The position numbers and the translations under genes were made by a program. From Streptomyces armeniacus (GTDB taxonomy: Bacteria > Actinomycetota > Actinomycetes > Streptomycetales > Streptomycetaceae): a DNA stretch of 64,000 nt. The notes beneath the pieces are model-generated. The model was not told the origin of the DNA. It worked only from the letters and a program-made list of their open reading frames with translations, and searched no databases. Below, one piece after another: positions 26,574 to 34,909 of this stretch. Within the stretch, counting starts at the first letter, position 1, and each line of letters begins with the position of its first letter. Location: contig NZ_CP031320.1 of NCBI RefSeq assembly GCF_003355155.1, forward strand, positions 5,571,367 to 5,635,366, given 5' to 3'.

Positions 26574-27370
26574 TGGGCGGCATCACCCTGGAGCGGGACG
26601 GCGCTGTCGCCGTCATCCGGTTCGACCGGCCGGACAAGCTCAACGCCCTCACCCTTGCGATGTACGACGAACTCGGCGCGGCCTTCGCCGAGTTCAGCGA
26701 CGACGACTCGCTCGCCATCGCCGTCCTCACCGGCCGCGGAGACCGGGCGTTCTGCGTCGGCGCGGACCTCACCGAATCCATCCCTGCGCTGGCGGAGGGG
26801 CGCTTCGACATCTCCGCGTGGGATGCCGCGCACCAGAAGCACACCACGCTGTTCAAGCCGGTGATCGCCGCGGTGAACGGCCTCTGCCTCGGCGGCGGGT
26901 TCGAGATCATGCTGTCCACCGACCTGCGGATCGCCGCCGACACCGCGGAGTTCGGCCTGCCCGAGAGCGGCGTCGGCGTCGTGCCCGCCGGCGGCACACT
27001 CACCAGGCTCACCCGGCAGATCCCGTACGCGTGGGCGATGGAGCTGATGCTCGAGGGCGGGCGCATCCCAGCGGCGCAAGCGCTGCGCTACGGCCTCCTC
27101 AACGAGGTCGTGGCGGCGCCGCGGCTGCTCGACACCGCGCTGGACCGCGCCCACCGGCTGGCGCGCAAGAGCGGCACCGCGCTCGCGACGATCAAGGAGG
27201 CAGTCCTGCGCCTCGGCGACCTGCCGCAGGACCAGGCATTCCACAGCGAAGCCCTGTACGGACAGCGGGCCTTCACCTCGGCTGACGCCCGCGAGGGGCT
27301 CGGCGCCTTCGCGGACCGCCGCGTACCGGACTTCCCGTCCCGCCGCGGTACGAAGCCCTCGTCCGACTGA
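26573..27370 (+). CDS. Enoyl-CoA hydratase/isomerase (crotonase) family protein
   Basis: A 265-residue crotonase. Both oxyanion-hole segments are present (CVGADLTE and NGLCLGGGFE), and both Glu residues used by hydratases are kept, one in GGGFE and one in LPESGVG. It can therefore add water to a double bond of an enoyl-CoA. Its ATG is in a TGATG overlap with the CoA-transferase stop, so the two are translationally coupled. A 3-methylglutaconyl-CoA hydratase role, yielding HMG-CoA for the lyase encoded across the divergent promoter, would tie the cluster together. That is inference. Confidence 0.9.
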   Translation: MGGITLERDGAVAVIRFDRPDKLNALTLAMYDELGAAFAEFSDDDSLAIAVLTGRGDRAFCVGADLTESIPALAEGRFDISAWDAAHQKHTTLFKPVIAAVNGLCLGGGFEIMLSTDLRIAADTAEFGLPESGVGVVPAGGTLTRLTRQIPYAWAMELMLEGGRIPAAQALRYGLLNEVVAAPRLLDTALDRAHRLARKSGTALATIKEAVLRLGDLPQDQAFHSEALYGQRAFTSADAREGLGAFADRRVPDFPSRRGTKPSSD

Positions 27371-27414
27371 AGCTCGGCCGAAATCGCGCGCACGGGCGAT
27401 ATGCGCCGATCCAG

Positions 27415-27625
27415 GCCGGCGCGTGGGTGCCGAGCGCACCCACTCGTGGATGAACGACTACGGCAAGCTCCGGCGCTGCGCCGAAGAGCGGCGAGGCCGT
27501 GAGACCTCTACCTCTGCGCCGCCGCTCCCGTCCCGCTCCGCATGCTCATCCGACGATCGACGAGCCGCATCCGCCGGTATGGCCGGCCCCCCACCCGGCG
27601 CCTCAAGCGACCTGGTGGCCGGTCG
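27415..27625 (+). pseudogene. Decayed C-terminal fragment of an IS5-family transposase
   Basis: One frame reads ERTHSWMNDYGKLRRC, the conserved C-terminal block of Streptomyces IS5-type transposases. After a frameshift near 27500 another frame reads DLYLCAAAPVPLRMLIRR and then RRLKRP, the rest of that C-terminus. The remaining transposase and both IS ends are gone. It marks the border between the catabolic cluster and the conservon. Confidence 0.75.
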
Positions 27626-27897
27626 GACATGCGACGGGGAAAGCGGGATGCCCTGTCTGCACGGGCACGCCTGTGGTAGGCCGTCAGATGGACGCCAACG
27701 TCCGGTGCGCAACGCATCCGTCGCCCCTACCACATGCAGCCAACAGAAGTCATCTCTCCGTTTCTTCGACGCGGCTGGTTATGATCGGTCCCCCCACGTC
27801 GCATCAAAGCCGAACCGGACTTCCCCCAATCCTGAGCCCAGGACTGCGTCTGGCTTCGGCTGTTGGGCCGTCCCCACCGTTCCCCCTCCGAGGACTG
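27626..27897 (+). promoter_or_regulatory. Upstream region of the conservon operon
   Basis: No gene is seen here. A TATGAT hexamer at 27780-27785 is a good -10 candidate for the cvn operon, about 115 bp before its ATG, without a clear -35. GAGGA at 27890-27894 is the Shine-Dalgarno of cvnA. Confidence 0.4.
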
Positions 27898-30234
27898 ATG
27901 TCTCCCATAGAACAACCCGAAGGCGCGCAAAGGCAGTTGACGACTCGTCGGCGGCGTACTCCGCGCCTGCGTACACTGCTCATTGGGCTGGCAATCGTCC
28001 CTATTCTGGCGATGAGTGCCCAAGCGCTCGTCACCGCACAGCGGCTGGAACGCCAGTCGGAGCAACTGCGCGCTGATGTGGCAGTTGGAGAGCGGACCGA
28101 CGTACCCCTGACCAGGCTGATGGTCAGAGTGCAGGCTGAGCGGAGGATGACCGCCACACGGTGGGCGGGCGGCTCCGTGTCCGAAAGAGAGCTGCGCGAG
28201 CAGCGCGCGGCCACGGACCGGGCCGCAGACGGGTTCCGCCGGGCGGCGGACGGAGCTCTGGCGGCGACCGGGCGTGAGGACGACCATTACGTCGCGGAGC
28301 TGAAGCACGGCCTCGCGGATATGGCCGCGTTCCGCAAGCGCGCGGACGCCCGCAGCGGGAGCGCGGATCAGACGATCGCCTACTACTCCGACCTCGTCGA
28401 ACGCATCATCCGGGTCTACCAGAACGCGTTCAGCCATGCGGAAGACCCCGAGCTCATCCAGGAGAGCGGCCTGGTCGTCACGGTGTTCACGGTGTCCGAG
28501 ATGGTGGCACGTGAGACCACCATCCTCGCCATGGCCGGGCCGTCCAAACGTCTGAGCTCTTCGGGGTTCGTCGAATTCGTCAACTCCGTCGGATCCCAGC
28601 GGTACCAGTACGACGAGTGGGTCGCGCCGTATCTGACGGCCGAGGACAAAGCGGCCTACGACCAGGTCTTCGCCTCGGACGGCTGGAAGACGAAGGTCCG
28701 GATCGAAGACGCGGTCATCTCCGACCACAAGAACACCGCGTCCGGCGTCAAGCTGCCCAGGGAGGCCGACGCCTGGCGGGCCGCGTACGACCAGTTCGCG
28801 CCGCGCGTTGCCGCGCTCGACGCGAAACAGGGGCGAGCACTGCTCGTGCACGCCGACGCCAAGGCCACGCAGCTGGAGAACGAGGTCGTCTGGCTGATCG
28901 TCGGAAACGGCGCAGCCGTCTTTGCCCTCGCGGCCGTCATCGTGCTCACCACGCGCTCGGTGCTCCGCCGCCTGCGCGGTCTGCACCAACGTACGGTGGC
29001 CATTGCTGAGTACACGCTGCCGGATGTCATTGCCCGGCTCCAGCGCGGACAGCCCGTCGACGACGCTGCGCTGCCCGCTGTGAGCGGAGACCGGGACGAG
29101 GTCGGACGTATCAGCGACGCGTTCGCCCAGGTCGTCTCCGTATCCGTCGACGGGCATGCGCGTCTCGCGGCCGAGCGTCAGGGGTTCGGTATGTTCGCCG
29201 CGGGAATCGCCTCGCGCACCGGAAACCTGGTCAGCCGCCAACTGACCCTCACTGACGAACTGCAGGACGCCTTCGGGCACGACGAGGAGCTTCTCGCCCG
29301 ATTGATGCGATCCGACCAGTTGACGGTGGGTATGCGGCGGCAGATCGAGAACCTGCTCATCCTGGCAGGTGGGGAGATCCCCGATCCGCACACCGAGCCC
29401 ATGCGCGTCGCCGACCTGCTGCGCGAAGCCGCCGCGGAAGTAGAGGACTTCCGGCGGATCGAGCGTCAGGCCCTGGACGAGATCAGCGTGGTACCGCGGG
29501 TGATCAGCGAGATCAGCCACCTCCTGGCAGAACTCCTCGACAACGCCACGCGGTTCTCCCCGCCGCAGTCGAAGGTGGTCGTCCGTGCCGAACTGGTGAC
29601 AGACGGGCTGTTGGTCGCCATCGAGGACCGCGGGCCTCGGGTGACCGCCTCAACCTACGAGGAGATGAACGGGCGTCTGCACTCGGCCCCGCCGTATTCC
29701 GTCCTGGCGGAGAACGCGCACCGGCTCGGACTCTTCGTGGTCGGCCACATCGCCGAACAGCTCGGAGCCCAAGTGACGCTGCGCCGCTCGGTATACGGAG
29801 GGACGTCGGCCGTGGTGACCCTTCCCGAGGAACACCTGGTGCCGACCGAACCGGTCCGGGTCGAAGATGAAGCGCCGCGCCCGGCGGCGACGCCCGCCCC
29901 GGCACCGGGCCCACTCGACGGAGGAGGGCCCGAGTTGCTCCTGCACGCGAAGACCGGGGCAGCCGACCGTAGGACGCCGGAGCGCTCGCCCGAGCAGCCG
30001 GCGAAGAGTAAGCCGCCGCCGGTGTCTTCCCATACAGGGGACGGTGACGCGAAGCCGGCCCTCCCCGAGCGGGTCCCGCAAGCTCACATCGCCGAGCAGC
30101 TCCGCGCGCCACACGCAGCGGAGACTGCCGTCGAACGGGACGCTGCGACACCCGAAGAAGTGGCCGACGCCTGGGCGGACTACGAACACGGGACTCAGAC
30201 AGTGGAAGAAGAACACCGACAGGATGAGCCATGA
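27898..30234 (+). CDS. cvnA: CvnA: conservon sensor-kinase-like protein with nitrate-sensor (NIT) domain, probably catalytically degenerate
   Basis: A 778-residue membrane protein. TM1 lies near 27-47, an extracellular NIT-type helical domain follows, TM2 lies near 330-352, and then a HAMP-like linker leads to the kinase region. Two departures from other CvnA proteins stand out. Where relatives have a conserved LDHLA...MRR with a likely phospho-acceptor His, this one reads SDQLTVGMRR (Gln474). The ATPase G1 box DxGxG reads DRGPR. The N-box ELLDNATRFSPP and the late GLFVVGHIAEQLG are normal. ATP binding may survive while autophosphorylation is doubtful. The C-terminal 150 residues are Pro-rich and disordered. 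It overlaps cvnB by ATGA. Confidence 0.88.
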   Translation: MSPIEQPEGAQRQLTTRRRRTPRLRTLLIGLAIVPILAMSAQALVTAQRLERQSEQLRADVAVGERTDVPLTRLMVRVQAERRMTATRWAGGSVSERELREQRAATDRAADGFRRAADGALAATGREDDHYVAELKHGLADMAAFRKRADARSGSADQTIAYYSDLVERIIRVYQNAFSHAEDPELIQESGLVVTVFTVSEMVARETTILAMAGPSKRLSSSGFVEFVNSVGSQRYQYDEWVAPYLTAEDKAAYDQVFASDGWKTKVRIEDAVISDHKNTASGVKLPREADAWRAAYDQFAPRVAALDAKQGRALLVHADAKATQLENEVVWLIVGNGAAVFALAAVIVLTTRSVLRRLRGLHQRTVAIAEYTLPDVIARLQRGQPVDDAALPAVSGDRDEVGRISDAFAQVVSVSVDGHARLAAERQGFGMFAAGIASRTGNLVSRQLTLTDELQDAFGHDEELLARLMRSDQLTVGMRRQIENLLILAGGEIPDPHTEPMRVADLLREAAAEVEDFRRIERQALDEISVVPRVISEISHLLAELLDNATRFSPPQSKVVVRAELVTDGLLVAIEDRGPRVTASTYEEMNGRLHSAPPYSVLAENAHRLGLFVVGHIAEQLGAQVTLRRSVYGGTSAVVTLPEEHLVPTEPVRVEDEAPRPAATPAPAPGPLDGGGPELLLHAKTGAADRRTPERSPEQPAKSKPPPVSSHTGDGDAKPALPERVPQAHIAEQLRAPHAAETAVERDAATPEEVADAWADYEHGTQTVEEEHRQDEP

Positions 30235-30635
30235 CGACGACAACGAACGACATGATCTACAGCGTCCTGGACAACAACCTGAGCAGGATCGCCGGCATCA
30301 AGGGAGCCGTACTCCTTTCCAACGACGGGATCAAGCTCAGCTCGTACGGGCTGGAACGGGACCAGGCGGAGCGCGTGGCCGCCGCGTCCTCCGGCATCGC
30401 TTCCACGATGAAGGCGATATCCAGGGAGGTCGACGGCGGCCGGGTGATCCGCCAGCTGGTTGAGATGGACGACAGCTATCTCTGCATCGTCGGGTGCGGA
30501 GAGGGCAGCACACTCATCGTGGTGACCTCCCGCAAGGCGCGGCTGGGGGAGCTGGGCGGTGAAGCCGTGCGCACCGCTCAGGCGCTCGGTGAGTGGCTGA
30601 ACACGCCTGAACGCGGCCAGGCGCAGCGGTCCTAA
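30231..30635 (+). CDS. cvnB: CvnB: roadblock/LC7 domain protein
   Basis: A 134-residue roadblock/LC7 protein (NLSRIAGIKGAVLLSNDGIK, then LYLCIVGCGEG-like and VTSRKARLGELGGE segments). In conservons this subunit associates with the CvnD GTPase, probably as regulator or GAP-like partner at the membrane sensor. It starts in an ATGA overlap with cvnA and its stop overlaps the cvnC start (TAATG), so the operon is tightly coupled. Confidence 0.92.
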   Translation: MTTTTNDMIYSVLDNNLSRIAGIKGAVLLSNDGIKLSSYGLERDQAERVAAASSGIASTMKAISREVDGGRVIRQLVEMDDSYLCIVGCGEGSTLIVVTSRKARLGELGGEAVRTAQALGEWLNTPERGQAQRS

Positions 30636-31006
30636 TGGCGGACGAGCCCGGACCGCGAGAGGGAGGCCGCCGCCGGACACGGCTGTACGCGCTGACTGAT
30701 GGACGTACGACGGCTGCACGCACCGCCCTCACCATGGACACCACGATCACGGCGGTGGCCGTCGCGGACGGCCACGGCAGCCTGCCCAGCGAGTGGCAGG
30801 CCATCCTCGCGATGTGCTCGCCTCCGGGCGGCCTGGCGGTCGCCGAGATCGCGGCGCGCACGCACATCCGCCTCACCCCCATGACGCTTCTTCTCGGCGA
30901 ACTCGCGGATCGGGGACTGATCGAGCACCGGCCGCCCTTGGAAGGGACCGAGACCACCAATGTCCACCTGCTCATGAAAATCAGGGACAACCTTGCCCGG
31001 ATATGA
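30635..31006 (+). CDS. cvnC: CvnC: DUF742 protein
   Basis: A 123-residue protein of the DUF742 family, the third conservon component. It shows the usual RLYALTDGRT start and the winged-helix-like second half (LAVAEIAARTHIRLTPMTLL, LADRGLIEHRPP). The function is not firmly established; it is thought to act within the membrane-associated Cvn complex. It overlaps cvnD by 14 bp. Confidence 0.92.
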   Translation: MADEPGPREGGRRRTRLYALTDGRTTAARTALTMDTTITAVAVADGHGSLPSEWQAILAMCSPPGGLAVAEIAARTHIRLTPMTLLLGELADRGLIEHRPPLEGTETTNVHLLMKIRDNLARI

Positions 31007-31583
31007 CACCCCTGCCCAGGAAGCGGACCCCGTCAAGATCCTCATCGCTGGGGGATTCGGCGTCGGCAAGACGACCCTGGTCGAGACGGTCTCCGAGATC
31101 GAGCCGTTGCGCACCGAGGAGCGGCTGACGAGCGCGGGCGTCGGCGTCGACGACCTCGACGGCATCGAGTCCAAGGCGGTCACCACCGTCGCGATGGATT
31201 TCGGCCGCATCACCCTCACCGACGCACAGGTCGTGCTCTACCTGTTCGGCACACCCGGCCAGGAGCGCTTCTGGTTCATGTGGGACGACCTGCTGAACGG
31301 GGCGCTCGGGGCGATTGTCCTTGTCGACACACGACGCCTCGACCGCAGTTTCCCGGCCGTCGACTTCTTCGAGAACCGAGGGCTTCCGTTCGTGGTCGCC
31401 GCGAACTGCTTCCACGGCGAACAGCCCTACACCGCCGAGGAGATCAGAGCGGCGCTGCATCTGCGTGACCCGAACACACCCATCCATCTGCTCGATGCCC
31501 GCTCCCGTGACGACGCGCGCGGTGCGCTGCTCTCGCTTCTGGACATGCTCATCACCAAAGCCGGGGTCGCGGCGACCGGATGA
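30993..31583 (+). CDS. cvnD: CvnD: conservon small GTPase
   Basis: A 196-residue Ras-like GTPase of the bacterial Cvn group. The P-loop is GGFGVGKTT, the G3 motif is FGTPGQERF, and a VLVDTRRLDRSFP segment is typical of CvnD. The G4 NKxD motif is replaced by ANCF, as is common in this group, so base specificity may be relaxed. It probably receives the signal from CvnA through CvnB/CvnC. No P450 gene follows, although some conservons have one. Confidence 0.93.
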   Translation: MPGYDTPAQEADPVKILIAGGFGVGKTTLVETVSEIEPLRTEERLTSAGVGVDDLDGIESKAVTTVAMDFGRITLTDAQVVLYLFGTPGQERFWFMWDDLLNGALGAIVLVDTRRLDRSFPAVDFFENRGLPFVVAANCFHGEQPYTAEEIRAALHLRDPNTPIHLLDARSRDDARGALLSLLDMLITKAGVAATG

Positions 31584-31803
31584 CCGCGGCCTGCCACGTG
31601 GTGGCGCCCGAAGACAGATCGGCACGACACGCCCCAACCTGAGGAACGATCTCGGGGATCGCAACACGCGCGGAGCGTCAAATGAGTGTCACGGCGGAGG
31701 CGCCGATGCCGAGGGCCACCCCAGCCCGACGGTCACGGGTAACCCCTCCTGCCGAAGCCACCGCGAGCACGGATGCACGCCAGTGGCCGGCGGCGCAGCG
31801 CTC
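31584..31803. other. Intergenic stretch without recognised features
   Basis: This 220-bp gap lies between the converging conservon and the membrane-protein cassette. I see no gene, strong hairpin or repeat here. Confidence 0.5.
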
Positions 31804-32418
31804 TCAGTTCCCGCCGCCGCTGGAGTCCGACTCGTACGGGCGGTTGTCGGGGTGGTACTCCAGCGGGTGGGCCCGGTCGAGCTCGACGAGCAGGTCGCCG
31901 TCGCCGTCGCCGTCGGTGAAGACGTTCACGTGCGTGCCCGGCACGGGGATCCGGTGCGCGTAGGTGTTCAGGCGTGCCCGGACGAAGTGCTCTCCAGCGT
32001 CATCCTGGTAGCGGACCGGCACGTCACCGCCCCGGTTCCAGTCGGACGGGTCGGGGAGACCGGCGAGGAAGCCCGCGACGGGCGGTGCGCCGCCGGTCTT
32101 CGGCCAAGGTGCGCTGGTGTCGATGAACAGTGCGATGGCGACCCCGGGCAGCATCGACACCACCAGCACTGCAGCTCCCCGGAGTTCGGGGATCCGAGGC
32201 CAGGCAGGGTCGAACCGGTGCGAGATCGCCGGGTCCGGATCCATCGGGCAGACGCGTGCCCCGGGGCCTGAAGAGCACTGCGGATCGATCCGCGGCAGCA
32301 GGAGGGCCGTCATGGCGAATCCCGCGATCGCCCAGAGCATCGCGGCCGCGACCGCCGTGCGCAGCAGGTGCGGCCAGCCGCCATCGGGCACGGGGAGTGG
32401 GGGGCACTGCGTGTCCAA
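31804..32418 (-). CDS. Small membrane protein, last gene of a four-gene cassette
   Basis: A 204-residue protein with two TM helices (AVAAAMLWAIAGFAMTALLLP and LRGAAVLVVSMLPGVAIALFI). A soluble C-terminal domain follows with VPVRYQDDAGEHFVRARLN and a DGDGDGDLLVELDRAHPLEYHP stretch, reminiscent of DUF3592-like beta domains. The start is uncertain. TTG at 32418 follows AGGG with almost no spacing, and the upstream gene's ATG-overlapping stop lies 7 bp away. Function is unknown. Confidence 0.6.
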   Translation of the reverse strand: MDTQCPPLPVPDGGWPHLLRTAVAAAMLWAIAGFAMTALLLPRIDPQCSSGPGARVCPMDPDPAISHRFDPAWPRIPELRGAAVLVVSMLPGVAIALFIDTSAPWPKTGGAPPVAGFLAGLPDPSDWNRGGDVPVRYQDDAGEHFVRARLNTYAHRIPVPGTHVNVFTDGDGDGDLLVELDRAHPLEYHPDNRPYESDSSGGGN

Positions 32419-32424
32419 CCCTCA

Positions 32425-33099
32425 TCACTGCTGTCCTTCCGACAGCACACGCCACCCGTGTGACTCGCAGATGGAGAACGCGAAGAGCCCCAGCACCGCC
32501 GCACCCACGCTCGCCATCAGCGCGATGCCGGGGTGGAACCATGCAGGAAGGTCGGCGAACAGCTCGCCGCCGGTGAAGATCACGCCGATGAGCATCACCA
32601 TCGTCAACAGGATCCCGCCCACCGCGATCACCCCACTGCACCCGGCCAGGAATCTCCATGCCCGTGCGCGCAGTGCTCCGGGCCCTGTGGGGCGGAACGG
32701 TTCCAGGGCTCTTTTGACCTCGTCGGGCCACCGGACGACGAGCACGTCGTTCACGAAGTGGGGATCAAGAGTGGTGTGACGAAAGGTGATGGTCTGTCCG
32801 ACCAGGTTGCGCCCGCTGCCGGGCATCGACAGCGGGCACGGGACTCTCCGGTGGAGGATCCCGTGCCCTGGAGCGTCGGCGCTGATGATGAGCATGTCGG
32901 GCCCCTGCACATCGCATCCGGGACCATCCTCGATCGCGTCGTCGATCACGCCGACGGCGAGTTGCCCCTCGGCAAGCTGTTCCTCGCTCGGGGCAGGACG
33001 CGGCTTCGGCGGCGGGGTGAACTCACGGACAATCGCCTCCCAGAGTCGTCGGAGGGGAGTCGGCCAGCCGTGCATGCCGGAATTTCCGCTGCTCATCAT
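32425..33099 (-). CDS. Small membrane protein of the four-gene cassette
   Basis: A 224-residue protein. A soluble N-terminal domain contains HRRVPCPLSMPG and TFRHTTLDPHFVNDVLVVRW. Two TM helices follow (SGVIAVGGILLTMVMLIGVI and PGIALMASVGAAVLGLFAF). The segment around HTTLDPHF...DEVK resembles the end of the next gene's product, so the two are probably paralogues with domains in different order. The ATG at 33099 overlaps the upstream stop as ATGA, which decides the start. Function is unknown. Confidence 0.7.
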   Translation of the reverse strand: MMSSGNSGMHGWPTPLRRLWEAIVREFTPPPKPRPAPSEEQLAEGQLAVGVIDDAIEDGPGCDVQGPDMLIISADAPGHGILHRRVPCPLSMPGSGRNLVGQTITFRHTTLDPHFVNDVLVVRWPDEVKRALEPFRPTGPGALRARAWRFLAGCSGVIAVGGILLTMVMLIGVIFTGGELFADLPAWFHPGIALMASVGAAVLGLFAFSICESHGWRVLSEGQQ

Positions 33100-33686
33100 C
33101 GACCATCTTTCGTGCCGCCCGGCCATCCGTCGAAGAGCGCGTCGTGCAGGTCGTCAGAGTCAAGGGTGTTGTGCCGGAAACGGATCGGTTCTCCGATCCG
33201 TCTGCGGGGATCATTCCCATCTCGGTACAGCCTCCGGCGGAGGACGACCCCGCCGGGCAGCTCTGCGCTGACCCTGAGGTCGTACCAGGCCTGATCGTCC
33301 CCGACTGCGGGCTTCTCGATCACCCTGTCGACTCGACCCGTCGACACGTGCCCGTCCGCGAAGCACGAGTAGAGGCGCCTGCGACTGCCGACAGTCATGA
33401 TGATGGCTCCGAGGGTTGAGACGCTGATCGCGACGCCCCACAGCCACCAGTAGACGTCGGTGCGGTCGATTCCCGCGATGGCGGACCAGATGGCCAACGC
33501 CAGGGTCACGATCGGGGCGATGAACAGCGCAGCGAGGCCGCCCAGCGCCACGAGCACACCGATCGTCTCCACGCGGGACCAGCGCCGGATACGGGCCCGG
33601 CTCTCCGGAGTGCGCGCCTTCGCGATCCAGTCCGCAGTCTGGTCGTCGGCATTGTGGAGCGGGAGCCTCTGCTCGAGCCACCTCAT
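33096..33686 (-). CDS. Small membrane protein of the four-gene cassette
   Basis: A 196-residue protein with two long TM helices (about 38-72 and 77-100). Its C-terminal domain reads RVDRVIEKPAVGDDQAWYDL, then VVLRRRLYRDG and RFRHNTLDSDDLHDALFDGW. The pattern of basic turn, RFRHNTLD and W-P resembles the neighbouring protein. It overlaps genes on both sides by ATGA and ATGA, so the cassette is one transcription unit. Function is unknown. Confidence 0.75.
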   Translation of the reverse strand: MRWLEQRLPLHNADDQTADWIAKARTPESRARIRRWSRVETIGVLVALGGLAALFIAPIVTLALAIWSAIAGIDRTDVYWWLWGVAISVSTLGAIIMTVGSRRRLYSCFADGHVSTGRVDRVIEKPAVGDDQAWYDLRVSAELPGGVVLRRRLYRDGNDPRRRIGEPIRFRHNTLDSDDLHDALFDGWPGGTKDGR

Positions 33687-34528
33687 GACGTGCTCTTTCG
33701 TGCTGCCTTCCGACGGAGCCTGCGGCGGATCTTCTGCAGCTTCTTGTGCCGCGGCACCGTCGTCACGGTCGCGTCACCCTCCCCGTCTCGGGGTTCGGTG
33801 AGGAGAACCCACCGATGCGCCTCGAAGTCCTCGGCGGGGCCGAAGCCGGGGATGGAGCGGAGGTAGAACCCTCCCGCGGCCTCCTCGCCGAACAACTCCG
33901 TGGACGAGATCACCCTGCGCTCCCGCAGCGATCCGGAGTCCAGCTCGCCGCGCACCCCCTCGTGCGACAGCCAGACGTGAAGCCCGAGGTGGATCCGAGT
34001 TGCTTGCTCGTCCGCCGTGCGGTGATCGATGGCGATGAAGGTCGGCCAGCTGCCGCCCTCGCCGTCATCGCTGCGATACGGGGAATGATGGACCGAGCAG
34101 GGGATGCTGTGCTGATGGATCCACTCGTTGTCCGCGCGCACCTGAGAGGTGAGGCTGAACCGGAACACGAGGACTCCGAGCGCGATGAGCAGCCAGACGG
34201 CGGCGCCGGCCCACACCAGCCAGAAGTTCCAGAGATTCCCCGGGGAGTTGTCGTCGAGCAGGTTGCCCGTCCAGCCGTCGCCGGGGTCGGTGACGGTGCC
34301 CCAGATCAGGTACCCGAGCGCGGCAAGGGGGAGGAGTACCCAGAAGATCGGCGCGTAGTAGAGCTCCGTTCGGCCCAATCCATCGGGGTCCTCCCATTTC
34401 GCGACCTCGTCCACCGACTCAGGCCTTGGCACCTCGCGAGGTCGGTCGAGCCGGGGCGGGGAGGAAGAGGCTGCGTCCGTCCACGCTGCAGGGTCGCCCG
34501 GCCACTGCGTCGTCGTGCCCTCCTGCAT
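33683..34528 (-). CDS. Membrane protein, first gene of the four-gene cassette
   Basis: A 281-residue protein. AGGAGGAG precedes the ATG at 34528. An acidic/Pro N-terminus is followed by two TM helices (YYAPIFWVLLPLAALGYLIW and NFWLVWAGAAVWLLIALGVL). A soluble domain of about 150 residues then contains EWIHQHSIPCSVHHSPYRSD and HLGLHVWLSHEGVRGELDSG. The C-terminus is very basic (HKKLQKIRRRLRRKAARK). Its 5' end overlaps the frameshifted toxin frame. I do not recognise the family. Confidence 0.72.
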   Translation of the reverse strand: MQEGTTTQWPGDPAAWTDAASSSPPRLDRPREVPRPESVDEVAKWEDPDGLGRTELYYAPIFWVLLPLAALGYLIWGTVTDPGDGWTGNLLDDNSPGNLWNFWLVWAGAAVWLLIALGVLVFRFSLTSQVRADNEWIHQHSIPCSVHHSPYRSDDGEGGSWPTFIAIDHRTADEQATRIHLGLHVWLSHEGVRGELDSGSLRERRVISSTELFGEEAAGGFYLRSIPGFGPAEDFEAHRWVLLTEPRDGEGDATVTTVPRHKKLQKIRRRLRRKAARKSTS

Positions 34529-34907
34529 GGCGGCTCCTCCTCTTGGGTCCGGCGCTTGGCCATTTCGTCTCGTTCGGGTGGCTCGTGTGCACCTGCTCGA
34601 GGTAGACCGTGCGTTCGTCGACGAAGGACCAGATGTACGCGGTGCCCTTCGGCCTCGGCTTGTGCTGCCAGCGCTCATGGGCCGCGCCGCCGCGCTGGAT
34701 CGTCCCGACCTCGCCCTTGAGCCGATAGTTCGTCGGCGTCGTCGCCAGAGGCGAGCGCGTGAGGAAGTCCCAGGTCTCCGTCATGGGTTGCGGATGATTG
34801 CGGCGAGGTCCCGCCACCCCTTCTGCGCGTCGGCGGTGGCGAAGGGGATCTCGTACTCGGCCTTCTTCGGTGGCCAGGACCAGTTGCCCCTTCTTGGCGG
34901 CCGCCAC
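34419..34907 (-). pseudogene. RelE/ParE-like toxin gene with two compensating frameshifts
   Basis: The GTG at 34907 starts 2 bp after the antitoxin stop. The first residues (MAAAKKG) fit, then at the CCCC run 34887-34890 the sense frame shifts to one reading GNWSWPPKKAEYEIPFATAD and on to AAIIRNP. At the GGG run 34785-34787 it shifts back to read MTETWDFLTRSPLATTPTNY and continues to HTSHPNETK at about 34563. The sensible protein needs one base fewer at the first run and one more at the second. The family's normal end is near 34563; the open frame drifts on to 34419 inside the next gene. It is either an inactivated toxin or a sequencing artefact. Confidence 0.65.
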
Positions 34908-34909
34908 GC

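Noticed and set aside
31682..31963. Short plus-strand frame after the conservon
   Set aside because: Mostly antisense to the membrane-protein gene and without start signals or recognisable sequence.
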